64,000 nucleotides of DNA from an uncultured Pelagibacteraceae bacterium (lineage in GTDB: Bacteria; Pseudomonadota; Alphaproteobacteria; Pelagibacterales; Pelagibacteraceae). A model generated the notes under the pieces. That model made no database searches, was not told the DNA's origin, and worked only from the letters and a program-made list of their open reading frames with translations. A program made the translations under genes and the position numbers. Within the stretch, counting starts at the first letter, position 1. The number at the start of each line of letters is the position of its first letter. The stretch spans positions 89,280-153,279 of the forward strand of contig CACJSY010000002.1 of NCBI GenBank assembly GCA_902596205.1, in the 5' to 3' direction. Shown one piece after another: positions 16,473 through 24,875 of this stretch.

Positions 16473-16791
16473 TAGTCAAATTATAATTCTTGCGATTATA
16501 GCTACATCAGTTGCAACTTTCATTTCTCGTTTCATGGGTGCACTTACTTCCGAGAAAGTAAGTGTAAAGTCAAAAGTTTTTCAATGGTTTAATTGTGTTG
16601 CTTATTCAACTTTAGCAGCTTTATTAGGAAGGATGATTATTTTTCCAGCTGGCGTGCTTGCGGAGTCAGATTTGGTTATTCGATTAATAGTTTTAATAAC
16701 TTGTGTTGCTTTATTTATAATGACAAAAAAAAATTTAGTAATTCCAACAATTATCTCTGCAATTCTTTTAGGAGTTTTGACTAACTTTTAA
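16465..16791 (+). CDS. azlD: AzlD family amino-acid exporter subunit
   Basis: Small partner of AzlC, 108 residues from the ATG at 16465 (MASSQIIILAIIATSVATF). This start is preferred to an in-frame ATG at 16417 because GGAGGA lies immediately upstream and it overlaps the azlC stop by only eight bases. The FISRFMGALTSEKV segment and three to four helices match AzlD. Confidence 0.86.
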   Translation: MASSQIIILAIIATSVATFISRFMGALTSEKVSVKSKVFQWFNCVAYSTLAALLGRMIIFPAGVLAESDLVIRLIVLITCVALFIMTKKNLVIPTIISAILLGVLTNF

Positions 16792-16794
16792 ATT

Positions 16795-16866
16795 ATGTTA
16801 AAATTTTTAATGGAACCAATTTTAGTTGTATTTATTGCTTTGTGGATTGTAGGAATGATAGGTTAG
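16795..16866 (+). CDS. possible 23-residue membrane peptide
   Basis: The ATG at 16795, four bases after azlD, opens MLKFLMEPILVVFIALWIVG followed by MIG and stops before glaH at 16874. It is almost entirely one hydrophobic helix with a single Lys at the N-terminus. It could be a small transporter-associated peptide or a chance frame; the ribosome site is poor. Confidence 0.35.
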   Translation: MLKFLMEPILVVFIALWIVGMIG

Positions 16867-16873
16867 TTTAATT

Positions 16874-17770
16874 ATGAGTTTTTCAATATCGGATCATCAA
16901 AACTCTAACAGAGTTCGTGTTATCAAATTTAAGGAAAGTGACTTAGATAGATTAGTTTTTCCTTTTAAAAAACATTCAATCTTATCTTTAGAATACAAAC
17001 CTTTCTCAAGATTTAGTTTGGCTAAAAGTTTAGACGAGGTATTTGAGAATAAATTGAGCAAAACTCTTAGTGAAATACTTAACGATCGTAAAACTGGAAC
17101 TGCAATTATTGAGCCTGAGATTCATAATAAAAAATTTGATAAAGATTTTCTAGTCAAGTTGTCCACGGGTCTTGCTTATTTAGTTGGAAACCCAAATTTT
17201 GACTCAATGACGGGCAAATACTACGCAAGATTTCATGTAAAACATCAGGATAGTAGTGATTCCTATCTTAGAAAAGCTTATACAAATTTAGATCTTCATA
17301 CGGATGGAACTTACGTAAAAGAAAAAACTGATTGGTTAATAATGACAAAAATGGAGGAAAATAATGTAAGCGGAGGGGAAAGTGTTATCCTTCATTTAGA
17401 CGATTGGGAACATCTAGAAGATTTAAGCAAAGATCCTATAGGACAACAAAATTTCACCTGGGGGTCTCCAAAAAGTAAAAATGTAGAATATAAAGTTGAA
17501 CATCCAGTATTTTCAAAAGATAAAAACGGTAAGCCAATTATTTCATATATTGATCAATTTCCTGAGCCAAAAAATATGGATCAAGGTTTATTTCTTCAAA
17601 AACTTTCTGATGCGTTGGAAGAAAGTAAAAATAAAATTAGTTTTCCATTACCAGTAGGATCTACAATTTTTTCTAATAATTACTTCTGGTTACATGGTAG
17701 AAAAGCATTTAAAGAACATTCTGGTTTATCTAGGGAATTATTAAGGATTAGAGGAACTTTCTTTCATTAA
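16874..17770 (+). CDS. glaH: glutarate 2-hydroxylase (CsiD/GlaH family, Fe(II)/2-oxoglutarate dioxygenase)
   Basis: 298-residue protein closely resembling E. coli CsiD (GlaH), which hydroxylates glutarate to L-2-hydroxyglutarate using 2-oxoglutarate and O2. Shared segments include SNFDAM-like NPNFDSMTGKYYARFHVK, the DSSDSYLRKA stretch, LHLDDWEHLEDL and YIDQFPEPK. The iron ligands are His142 and Asp144 (LHTDGTYV) and His274 (WLHGRKAF), with the same spacing as the E. coli enzyme. The 2-oxoglutarate-binding Arg is in SRELLRIRG. No LhgO or GabTD genes follow; instead a tripartite transporter operon does. Confidence 0.9.
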   Translation: MSFSISDHQNSNRVRVIKFKESDLDRLVFPFKKHSILSLEYKPFSRFSLAKSLDEVFENKLSKTLSEILNDRKTGTAIIEPEIHNKKFDKDFLVKLSTGLAYLVGNPNFDSMTGKYYARFHVKHQDSSDSYLRKAYTNLDLHTDGTYVKEKTDWLIMTKMEENNVSGGESVILHLDDWEHLEDLSKDPIGQQNFTWGSPKSKNVEYKVEHPVFSKDKNGKPIISYIDQFPEPKNMDQGLFLQKLSDALEESKNKISFPLPVGSTIFSNNYFWLHGRKAFKEHSGLSRELLRIRGTFFH

Positions 17771-17797
17771 TTATAATCATTCTTTAAATATATCTTG

Positions 17798-17826
17798 TTG
17801 ACTCTTAATAGTATTTTTATTTTAAT
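17798..17826 (+). promoter_or_regulatory. predicted promoter of tctCBA
   Basis: TTGACT (17798-17803), a 17-base spacer and TTTAAT (17821-17826) lie 34 bases before the ATG. The leader contains ttaattaattaacagaggg, nearly the same as before the other two solute-binding-protein genes. Confidence 0.65.
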
Positions 17827-17860
17827 AACTTAATTTAATTAATTAACAGAGGGAAATAAT

Positions 17861-18841
17861 ATGTTTAATAATTTGAAAAAATTAATTAGCTTAGTTTTCG
17901 CAACTGTTCTTTTAACTTCAATCTCATCAACTAGTTTTGCAATCGATAAATTACATTTCATTATCGGTGGTGGTGCTGGCGGTGGTTGGGATGGAACTGC
18001 TAGAGGAACTGGTGAAGCTTTAACAAAAGCTGGTTTTCTAAAAAGTGCTTCATATGAAAATATGTCAGGCGGTGGTGGAGGAAAAGCTCTATCATATATA
18101 ATTAACACTAAGCCAGAAGGCACAGTATTAGTTCAATCAACACCTTTAGTATTAAGATCAATCACTAGACACAAAGGATATGTAAAAGGATCTGGCGTAT
18201 TATCTTATAAAGATGTTAAGCCAATTGCTGGTGTAATCGGTGACTACGGCGCAATCGCAGTTGCTAAAAATTCACCATACAAAAACTTTAAAGATGTAGT
18301 GGATGCTTACAAAAAAAATCCTAAGTCAGTTAAAATGGCTGGTGGATCTGTAAGAGGAAGCATGGACCATTTAATTGGTGCACTTGCATTTCAAGAAGCA
18401 GGCGCAAATCCTAACGATGTAGTTTATGTACCTTACGATGCAGGTGGTAAAGCTTTAGCTGGCCTTTTATCAGGAGAAACTCAAATTCTTTCAACTGGTT
18501 TGGGTGAAGTAATGGGCGCTAGAGATCAAGTAAGAATTATTGGTATTACAGCTCCTGAAAGAGTAGGTGATGCTCCAGAAGTTCCAACTTTAAAAGAACA
18601 AGGATTTGATGTTCAGTTTGTTAACTGGAGAGGTTTCTTTGCTCCTAAAAGTATGCCGAGCGGAGATGTTAAGAAGATTGCTAAAATGTTAGGTGATGTT
18701 CAAAAAACTCCAGAATGGGAAACAGTTAGAAAAAGAAACGCTTGGGTTAATATTTATAATCCAGGAAGCAAATTCGACAGTTTCTTAAAAAAGCAAACTA
18801 AAGAAATGACAAAATTAATGAAAAAACTAGGTGTTATCTAG
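17861..18841 (+). CDS. tctC: tripartite tricarboxylate transporter binding protein TctC
   Basis: 326-residue periplasmic receptor of the TTT family (Bug/TctC). The signal peptide ends TSFA near residue 27. The glycine-rich mature start (IIGGGAGGGWDGTARG) replaces the usual PAGGGTD loop that grips carboxylates, and GSVRGSMDHL and YVPYDAGGKALAGLLSGE are family motifs. It delivers carboxylate substrates to TctAB. It follows glaH with its own promoter; glutarate or another C4-C6 acid is a reasonable but unproven ligand. Confidence 0.92.
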   Translation: MFNNLKKLISLVFATVLLTSISSTSFAIDKLHFIIGGGAGGGWDGTARGTGEALTKAGFLKSASYENMSGGGGGKALSYIINTKPEGTVLVQSTPLVLRSITRHKGYVKGSGVLSYKDVKPIAGVIGDYGAIAVAKNSPYKNFKDVVDAYKKNPKSVKMAGGSVRGSMDHLIGALAFQEAGANPNDVVYVPYDAGGKALAGLLSGETQILSTGLGEVMGARDQVRIIGITAPERVGDAPEVPTLKEQGFDVQFVNWRGFFAPKSMPSGDVKKIAKMLGDVQKTPEWETVRKRNAWVNIYNPGSKFDSFLKKQTKEMTKLMKKLGVI

Positions 18842-18864
18842 TTCATTAATTTATTGAAAGAGCA

Positions 18865-19335
18865 GTGAAAATAAATTCAGTTAAACTTATTTCGCTGCTC
18901 TTCTTTATTATATCAGCATTTTATTTATATACTGCCCATCAAATACAAGTTTTTGCTTTTGATGAAGGCGCTCCTTTTAATGCTAAAACTTTTCCAATTT
19001 ATTTAGGTTATGCAGGAATGTTTTTTTCTGGTCTTAAAATTGTCCTGCCAGACCAGAAACCAGTTCAAGTTGATCCAACATATTTAGAATTTAAAAAAAC
19101 AATTTTATTAGTTCTCACAATGATTGTCTATGGAGCCACAATACTTAAAGTTGGTTTCTTTTTGTCAACTTCACTTTTTTTAATTTTTTCATATTATTTT
19201 TTGGGAGAAAGAAGATGGAAATATATTATAATATTTTCTTTCCCTTTTGTTGCAATATTTATGTACCTATTGCACGGAGTATTAGCAGTATACCTTAGAG
19301 ATCCATTACTTAAATATTTAGGAATTATGGGATGA
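18865..19335 (+). CDS. tctB: tripartite tricarboxylate transporter small membrane subunit TctB
   Basis: 156-residue four-helix protein, starting at GTG 18865 (no ATG is available in a sensible place). AKTFPIYLGYAGMFFSGLKI near the N-terminus and a later pair of long helices (LVLTMIVYGATILKVGFFLS) match TctB. It overlaps tctA by four bases. Confidence 0.86.
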   Translation: MKINSVKLISLLFFIISAFYLYTAHQIQVFAFDEGAPFNAKTFPIYLGYAGMFFSGLKIVLPDQKPVQVDPTYLEFKKTILLVLTMIVYGATILKVGFFLSTSLFLIFSYYFLGERRWKYIIIFSFPFVAIFMYLLHGVLAVYLRDPLLKYLGIMG

Positions 19336-20834
19336 TAGAAGGAATACTCATCGGATTAAAAACTGCTTTATCTTTTCAGAACCTTCTTATGGTAATGATA
19401 GGATGTTTTGCTGGAACTATTATTGGGATGCTACCCGGTTTAGGTCCAATGACAGCTATTGCTTTAATGATACCAATTACTTATGGTTTTGATCCTGCAA
19501 CAGGTTTAATTTTGATGGCCGGAGTATACTACGGCGCTGTATTTGGTGGCTCTACCTCCTCTATTTTAATTAATGCGCCTGGTGTTCCGGGAACAGTTGC
19601 AACATCTTTCGATGGCTATCCAATGGCCCAACAAGGTAAAGCGGGTAAAGCTTTAGCTATTGCCGCATACAGCTCTTTTGCAGGAGGAACTATTTCAGCA
19701 ATATTTTTGTTAATTGCGGCGCCAAGTTTGTCAAAAGTAAGTTTATCTTTTAGATCTCCAGACTATTTTGGTTTAATGATTTTAGGATTAACTGCTGTAG
19801 CTGCCTTTTCTTCTAAAGGTAATTTTTTAAAAGCAATGATGATGTGCGTATTAGGCTTAATGTTGGCATCCGTAGGTCAAGATACTCTGTCTGATATTCC
19901 AAGATTTACCTTTAATAATATGAATTTGTCAGATGGTATTAGTTTCGTATTAGTAGTTATGGCTACATTTGCAATGAGTGAAGCTTTAACTATTATTATA
20001 AAGGGAAATGATCCCTCTAAAGCTGCAAAACAAATTTCTTTAACGGACTTAGGATCTATAAAGGTAAGTAAAGAGGAGACTAAACAAATGGCAGTTACGA
20101 TTCCTCGTTCATCAATTCTAGGATTTATTGTTGGAGTATTACCTGGAGCAGGTGCAACAATAGCATCTTTTTTAGCTTATGGTATGGAGAGAAACTTCGT
20201 TAAAAATGAAGAGAAAGAAAAGTTTGGTAAAGGAAGTGTGCAAGGTTTATCCGCACCAGAAACCGCCAATAACGCTGCCTGCTCAGGATCTTTTGTACCA
20301 TTACTTACTCTAGGCATACCCGGTAGTGGAACTACAGCAGTAATGCTTGGTGCTTTATTAGGCTTTGGTATTCAACCAGGGCCAAGATTGTATGAGACTA
20401 ATCCAGATATATTTTGGTCAGTTATAATGTCGATGTATATTGGAATGGTAGTTCTATTAATCTTAAATCTTCCATTAATCCCTTACATCGCAAGAATACT
20501 TGCAGTGCCAAGAACATTTTTAATACCAATGATTTTATTTTTTTCTGTGACCGGTATCTATTTAATGTCATTTAACAATTTCGATATTTTTTTAATGATT
20601 GGGATAGCAGTTGTTGCAACAATTTTAAGACTTTATGATTTCCCTATGCCGCCTCTAATTTTAGCTTTTGTCTTAGGAGGTTTGATGGAGGAAAACTTAA
20701 GGAGATCTCTTCTTATTAGCGATGGTTCTTGGACTTTTCTTTGGGATAGGCCACTTACATTATGTATTATGATCACGATTCTGCTCATAGTGTTTTGGCA
20801 AATTTATAATAGCTTTAAGCTCTCAAAAAAATGA
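19332..20834 (+). CDS. tctA: tripartite tricarboxylate transporter large membrane subunit TctA
   Basis: 500-residue permease with roughly a dozen helices. The TctA signatures GCFAGTIIGMLPGLGPMTAI and GVYYGAVFGGSTSSILINAP occur in the first quarter, and VGVLPGAGATIASFLAYG plus PETANNAACSGSFVPLLTLG form the repeated second half. Uses an ion gradient rather than ATP. It completes a full TctCBA set co-directional with glaH. Confidence 0.94.
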   Translation: MIEGILIGLKTALSFQNLLMVMIGCFAGTIIGMLPGLGPMTAIALMIPITYGFDPATGLILMAGVYYGAVFGGSTSSILINAPGVPGTVATSFDGYPMAQQGKAGKALAIAAYSSFAGGTISAIFLLIAAPSLSKVSLSFRSPDYFGLMILGLTAVAAFSSKGNFLKAMMMCVLGLMLASVGQDTLSDIPRFTFNNMNLSDGISFVLVVMATFAMSEALTIIIKGNDPSKAAKQISLTDLGSIKVSKEETKQMAVTIPRSSILGFIVGVLPGAGATIASFLAYGMERNFVKNEEKEKFGKGSVQGLSAPETANNAACSGSFVPLLTLGIPGSGTTAVMLGALLGFGIQPGPRLYETNPDIFWSVIMSMYIGMVVLLILNLPLIPYIARILAVPRTFLIPMILFFSVTGIYLMSFNNFDIFLMIGIAVVATILRLYDFPMPPLILAFVLGGLMEENLRRSLLISDGSWTFLWDRPLTLCIMITILLIVFWQIYNSFKLSKK

Positions 20835-20968
20835 GAATGTGGTAAAAATACAACTAAAAAAGTTAGTAAAATGAGCCTTTTTAGTAAAATTATGACTATT
20901 TTAAGATTGACCCCAAAGTCCATTATGATAGTTGTCCTATAACGTTAATTTATAAATTAAGGTAAAAT

Positions 20969-21622
20969 ATGAAAAAAGCAATTTACGTATTAATGATAAG
21001 CATGCTGACTTTTGTTGGTAAAGCTTACGCAGAAATATCTTACGGAGTTTCTGCATCATTAACTCAAATTGATGCAAGCGGTACTGAGACAGAAGGCGGA
21101 GAAAAAAATTCTGCTGATGCGGACAACTTAGTTGTTATTCCGTCATTATTCGTAGAATATGGTTTCGGCGACATTTCAGTAGGTTTAGATTACATCCCAT
21201 TAAGTGCTGATGTAAGTAATAAAACTAAATCAAGAACTGATACAGAAACTTCTGTAACAGGAAACGCAGCGACAGTAGCTACGTCTAGAACTCAAAAAGC
21301 TCAGGCAGAACTAACAAATCATACAACATTATATGCAAATTATATGTTGACTGACACTATGTTTTTAAAAGCAGGTGTTGCTTATGTAGAATTAGATGCA
21401 ACTGAGTCTTTAGGAACTGGATCTAAATACGGTACAGAGGATATCTATGGTACTGTAATTGGAGTAGGTGCTAAGCAAGATAATATAAGAGTTGAATTAC
21501 TTTATACTGACTATGAAGATATTTCGTTAACATCTTCTGTAGCAAGAACTGGAGTAACAACTAATAACAAAATCGATGCAGAACTGGATACACTTCAGTT
21601 TAAATTATCTTACGCATTTTAA
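20969..21622 (+). CDS. outer-membrane beta-barrel protein
   Basis: 217 residues. The signal peptide ends KAYA-E (residue 21/22). Alternating hydrophobic/polar strands follow (ISYGVSASLTQI, LVVIPSLFVEYGFGDISVGLDY, HTTLYANYMLTDTMFLKAGV), and the C-terminus LQFKLSYAF ends in Phe as outer-membrane proteins do. A Thr/Ser-rich central segment (residues 80-105) is probably a surface loop. Predicted as an eight- or ten-stranded barrel; function unknown. It is a stand-alone gene with a terminator behind it. Confidence 0.84.
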   Translation: MKKAIYVLMISMLTFVGKAYAEISYGVSASLTQIDASGTETEGGEKNSADADNLVVIPSLFVEYGFGDISVGLDYIPLSADVSNKTKSRTDTETSVTGNAATVATSRTQKAQAELTNHTTLYANYMLTDTMFLKAGVAYVELDATESLGTGSKYGTEDIYGTVIGVGAKQDNIRVELLYTDYEDISLTSSVARTGVTTNNKIDAELDTLQFKLSYAF

Positions 21623-21643
21623 TTTAAGTTAAATAAAAAATTA

Positions 21644-21677
21644 AGCCCACTATATTAATTTATAGTGGGTTTTTTTT
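21644..21677. terminator. intrinsic terminator, probably used from both sides
   Basis: The stem cccactata / tatagtggg with a six-base loop is followed by eight T on the plus strand. On the minus strand, after the convergent doxX gene, gcttaatttttt follows, so it may serve both genes. Confidence 0.9.
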
Positions 21678-22062
21678 ATAATCTAACGTATTTTTTTTCT
21701 TTGTCTATTGCCCAATCTTTCGTTCCATTTGCAACAATAAATAAGAAGCCACCTGCTAATCCTAAATTTTTAAGAAAACTAATAGTCTGCATTTGGTCAA
21801 CAAAATCAAAATGAAATACAAACGCAGTTGCAATACAAAAGATAGCAAGTAGACCTGCTGATATTCTTGCTTGGTATCCTATTATTACAAATAACGGTAA
21901 AATTATCTCGATAGCTATTGTTGGATATAATAAAAATCCTGGCATTCCAAATCCTTCCATCCAACTCATCGTCCCATCAATACTAAATATTTTATCGTAA
22001 GCTGAGACAAGAAATAAAGCTGAGATCAAAATTCTCCCTAGAAGGTCTAATAAATTTGCCAT
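21676..22062 (-). CDS. DoxX family membrane protein
   Basis: 128-residue four-helix protein. LGRILISALFLVSAYDKI is the DoxX start, and a central IEIILPLFVIIGYQARISAG helix pair and a C-terminal GLAGGFLFIVANG helix complete the fold. DoxX-like proteins are quinone- or redox-associated membrane components; the specific role is unknown. It follows the abrB-type gene on the same strand after 51 bases. Confidence 0.85.
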   Translation of the reverse strand: MANLLDLLGRILISALFLVSAYDKIFSIDGTMSWMEGFGMPGFLLYPTIAIEIILPLFVIIGYQARISAGLLAIFCIATAFVFHFDFVDQMQTISFLKNLGLAGGFLFIVANGTKDWAIDKEKKYVRL

Positions 22063-22113
22063 ACGATTTTGTACTTGATTGAAACCTTTGAGTCAAAAAC
22101 AGAACAGATTAAT

Positions 22114-23193
22114 TTAGGCTTTTTTTGAAACAATTTTCAATATCACTGGAACAGCAAATAAAATCATTAATAATCTAATTATATGGTGAAAAGAAACAAA
22201 TTCAGGATCAAGATCGAAAAATATAGCAATAACTGCCACCTCATAAATTCCTCCAGGGCAATACGAAAGGAGTAAAGTAAAAAAATTTTTATCAATTACT
22301 AGCCCGGCTACCACTGCAGCAATAACACCTAATATTACTAGTAGGAATGTAGCAATAAAACTATGTAAAGCATTTCTTCCAATTTCACCAAAAGTCTTAT
22401 CAGCAAATCTGCATCCTACCGACGATCCTAAAATCAACAAACAATAATCAATGATATCTGGAGAAACTTCATAACTCGCTACTTCTGTAATTTGAAGAAA
22501 TCCACTAGCAACTAACGTCCCAGTTAATAAAGCTGCTGGTACTTTTACTCTTTCAAAAATCAAAACTAAGAAGATTGAAGATGCTACTAAAATTAACAAT
22601 TGAGATAAATTTTGATTAGCCGCTAAGTCTTGAGTAATTTTTATATTTTCTACACTATAAAAACTATTAACAATAAAAGGAAAAACAGTAATGATTATAA
22701 TTAGTCTAATTAAATGAGAAGTTGCTACTTGACTTAAATCACTCTTTTCATCTTCAGCTAAAATCATTAACGGCCCTAAAGCACCTGGAGCTGCCGAAAA
22801 AATAGATGTTTTTTTCTCATATTTAGAAAACTTTTCTAAATATTTTGAAACGATTAGAACACTTAAAATTATATAAATTAACATAATAAAAGAAGTCCAA
22901 ATCCAATCTTGCATTTGACTGAATAAATCTTTGTCTATGTAATTACCAATATAAAGACCAAGAATTATTAATATAGAAGATAATACCAATCTCGGCATTT
23001 TAGTTTTAAGACCCATTAATGAAGCCAAAGAAGTTATTAGCATTGGTCCCAAGAACCAAGCTAAAGGAATATTAAAATATTCAGCTATTATTGCACTTGG
23101 TATTGATATTATGATGACAGATATAAACGGTATTGAAAATATCTGTTTAAAATTTTCTTTATTAAAAGGAATAGCTTGGTTATTCTGCATCAT
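22114..23193 (-). CDS. AbrB family transporter / putative ammonia monooxygenase-type membrane protein
   Basis: 359-residue protein with about ten helices in two similar halves. The motif IPLAWFLGPMLITSLASLMG near residue 50 and SYCPGGIYEVAVIAIFF near residue 310 match the AbrB (DUF-like permease) family; SAAPGALGPLMIL is the equivalent in the first half. Substrate is unknown. The start is only two bases from the divergent ProC-like gene, so promoters overlap the coding regions. Confidence 0.8.
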   Translation of the reverse strand: MMQNNQAIPFNKENFKQIFSIPFISVIIISIPSAIIAEYFNIPLAWFLGPMLITSLASLMGLKTKMPRLVLSSILIILGLYIGNYIDKDLFSQMQDWIWTSFIMLIYIILSVLIVSKYLEKFSKYEKKTSIFSAAPGALGPLMILAEDEKSDLSQVATSHLIRLIIIITVFPFIVNSFYSVENIKITQDLAANQNLSQLLILVASSIFLVLIFERVKVPAALLTGTLVASGFLQITEVASYEVSPDIIDYCLLILGSSVGCRFADKTFGEIGRNALHSFIATFLLVILGVIAAVVAGLVIDKNFFTLLLSYCPGGIYEVAVIAIFFDLDPEFVSFHHIIRLLMILFAVPVILKIVSKKA

Positions 23194-23195
23194 TC

Positions 23196-23960
23196 ATGAT
23201 TTTAGGATTTATTGGAACTGGTAAAATTTCATCATCAATTATTTTTGGTATTTTTAAATCAAAGCTAAAAATTAAGAGAATTTATATATCTTCAAGAAAT
23301 AGAAACATAGCTAAAAAACTATCTAAAAGTTACGTAAAAATAAAAATATTGAACAATAATCAAGATATAATAGATAAATCCTCAGTAGTATTATTGGGTG
23401 TTACGCCAAACGTTGGTTATAAAATATTACCTAAATTAGAATTTTCGAAAAATAAAAAAATAATAAGTCTTATTTCAACAATTAATTTGGATAAACTTAA
23501 AAAAATTACAAAGAGCAAGAATATTGTAAGAGCCATACCTTTACCTCCAATTGAAATTAAAAAAGGACCAGTTATTGTTTGCCCGCCAAGTAAATTTGCT
23601 AAGAATATTTTTAAACATGTAGGGCAAGTTCTAGAAGTGAGAAATGAAAAACTAAGCTATAAGTTTTGGTCTACTGCTTCTTTAATGGCAACATATTATG
23701 AGATACTTAATACAAGCTCTAAATGGTTAAATAAAAAGGGTATTAACAAAAAACTAGCCGATACATATGTAGCTGAATTATTTTTGTCCTTAAGCCAGGA
23801 TGCTCTAAATAAATCATCTCAAGGATTTAAAAAACTAGTAGCGGACTCACAGACACCAAAAGGCTTAAATATGCAGGTTCTTAATGAATTGAAAAAAGGA
23901 AAATTCTTTACTAAGTTCACTAAAGCTCTTGAAAATGTAAATAAAAGAGTAAGTAAATAA
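23196..23960 (+). CDS. pyrroline-5-carboxylate reductase-like dehydrogenase
   Basis: 254 residues with an N-terminal Rossmann motif (ILGFIGTGKISSSIIFGIF) and the ProC-like arrangement: ISSRN after beta-2 and the LLGVTP segment, then a helical dimer domain ending in the QTPKGLNMQVLNEL motif, comparable to the SPGGTT region of ProC. It is divergent in sequence and lysine-rich, so proline synthesis is only one possibility; it may reduce another imino or keto acid. It sits three bases upstream of a LivH gene. Confidence 0.7.
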   Translation: MILGFIGTGKISSSIIFGIFKSKLKIKRIYISSRNRNIAKKLSKSYVKIKILNNNQDIIDKSSVVLLGVTPNVGYKILPKLEFSKNKKIISLISTINLDKLKKITKSKNIVRAIPLPPIEIKKGPVIVCPPSKFAKNIFKHVGQVLEVRNEKLSYKFWSTASLMATYYEILNTSSKWLNKKGINKKLADTYVAELFLSLSQDALNKSSQGFKKLVADSQTPKGLNMQVLNELKKGKFFTKFTKALENVNKRVSK

Positions 23961-23963
23961 ATC

Positions 23964-24875
23964 ATGGAATATTTTATACAACAATTAGTAAATGGGATTA
24001 CCTTAGGTTCTATCTACGGACTTATCGCGATAGGTTACACCATGGTCTATGGAATTATTGGAATGATTAACTTTGCTCACGGAGATATTTTTATGATTGG
24101 AGCTTTTGTTGCTTTAATTTCGTTTATAATCTTTGGTTTAACTGGTGTGGCATTGCCAATTATTTTACTTTTAGTTTTATTAATAGCTATGTTTTTCACG
24201 GCTTGCTATGGATGGACAGTTGAAAAATTAGCTTACAAACCATTAAGAGGATCTTTCAGATTAGCTCCACTTATTTCTGCATTAGGTATGTCAATTGTTT
24301 TACAAAATTACGTTCAAGTAGCTCAAGGGGCTAGAGTAAAGCCTATGCAGCCTTTGATAAGTGGTGGTTTAGAATTTTTTAAGAATTCTGAGTTTATTGT
24401 TACAGTAAGTTATCTTCAAATTTTTATCGTTATCTTAACAATAATTTTAATGGGTATTTTTACTTATCTTATTACAAAAACAGATTTAGGTAGAGCTCAG
24501 AGAGCTTGCGAACAAGATAGAACAATGACTGCATTGTTAGGAATTAATGTAGACAGAACAATATCAATAACGTTTATTATTGGTTCCTCATTAGCATCAG
24601 TAGCTGGAATGATGTTTGTTCTTTATTACGGTGTAATTGATTTTTACATTGGGTTCTTAGCTGGAATAAAAGCTTTTACTGCAGCAGTGTTAGGAGGAAT
24701 TGGATCATTGCCCGGAGCAATGTTAGGTGGCTTGTTGATCGGACTTATAGAAACCTTCTGGGCTGGATATGTTTCACTTGAATATAAAGATGTTGCAGCT
24801 TTCAGTGTATTAATTGTAGTTTTAATTTTCTTTCCAACTGGATTTCTTGGAAAACCTGATATCGAGAAAGTTTAA
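23964..24875 (+). CDS. livH: branched-chain amino-acid ABC permease LivH (second system)
   Basis: 303-residue permease. GSIYGLIAIGYTMVYGIIGMINFAHGD is the classical LivH N-terminal signature (residues 15-41), and the coupling loop GRAQRACEQDRTMTALLGINV is close to E. coli LivH. The final ATG overlap (TAATG) couples it to livM. Together with the next four genes it forms a standard branched-chain amino-acid importer. Confidence 0.95.
   Translation: MEYFIQQLVNGITLGSIYGLIAIGYTMVYGIIGMINFAHGDIFMIGAFVALISFIIFGLTGVALPIILLLVLLIAMFFTACYGWTVEKLAYKPLRGSFRLAPLISALGMSIVLQNYVQVAQGARVKPMQPLISGGLEFFKNSEFIVTVSYLQIFIVILTIILMGIFTYLITKTDLGRAQRACEQDRTMTALLGINVDRTISITFIIGSSLASVAGMMFVLYYGVIDFYIGFLAGIKAFTAAVLGGIGSLPGAMLGGLLIGLIETFWAGYVSLEYKDVAAFSVLIVVLIFFPTGFLGKPDIEKV

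Noticed and set aside
20854..20885. ACTAAAA / TTTTAGT hairpin after tctA as a terminator
   Set aside because: Seven A-T pairs, long loop and no T run; too weak.
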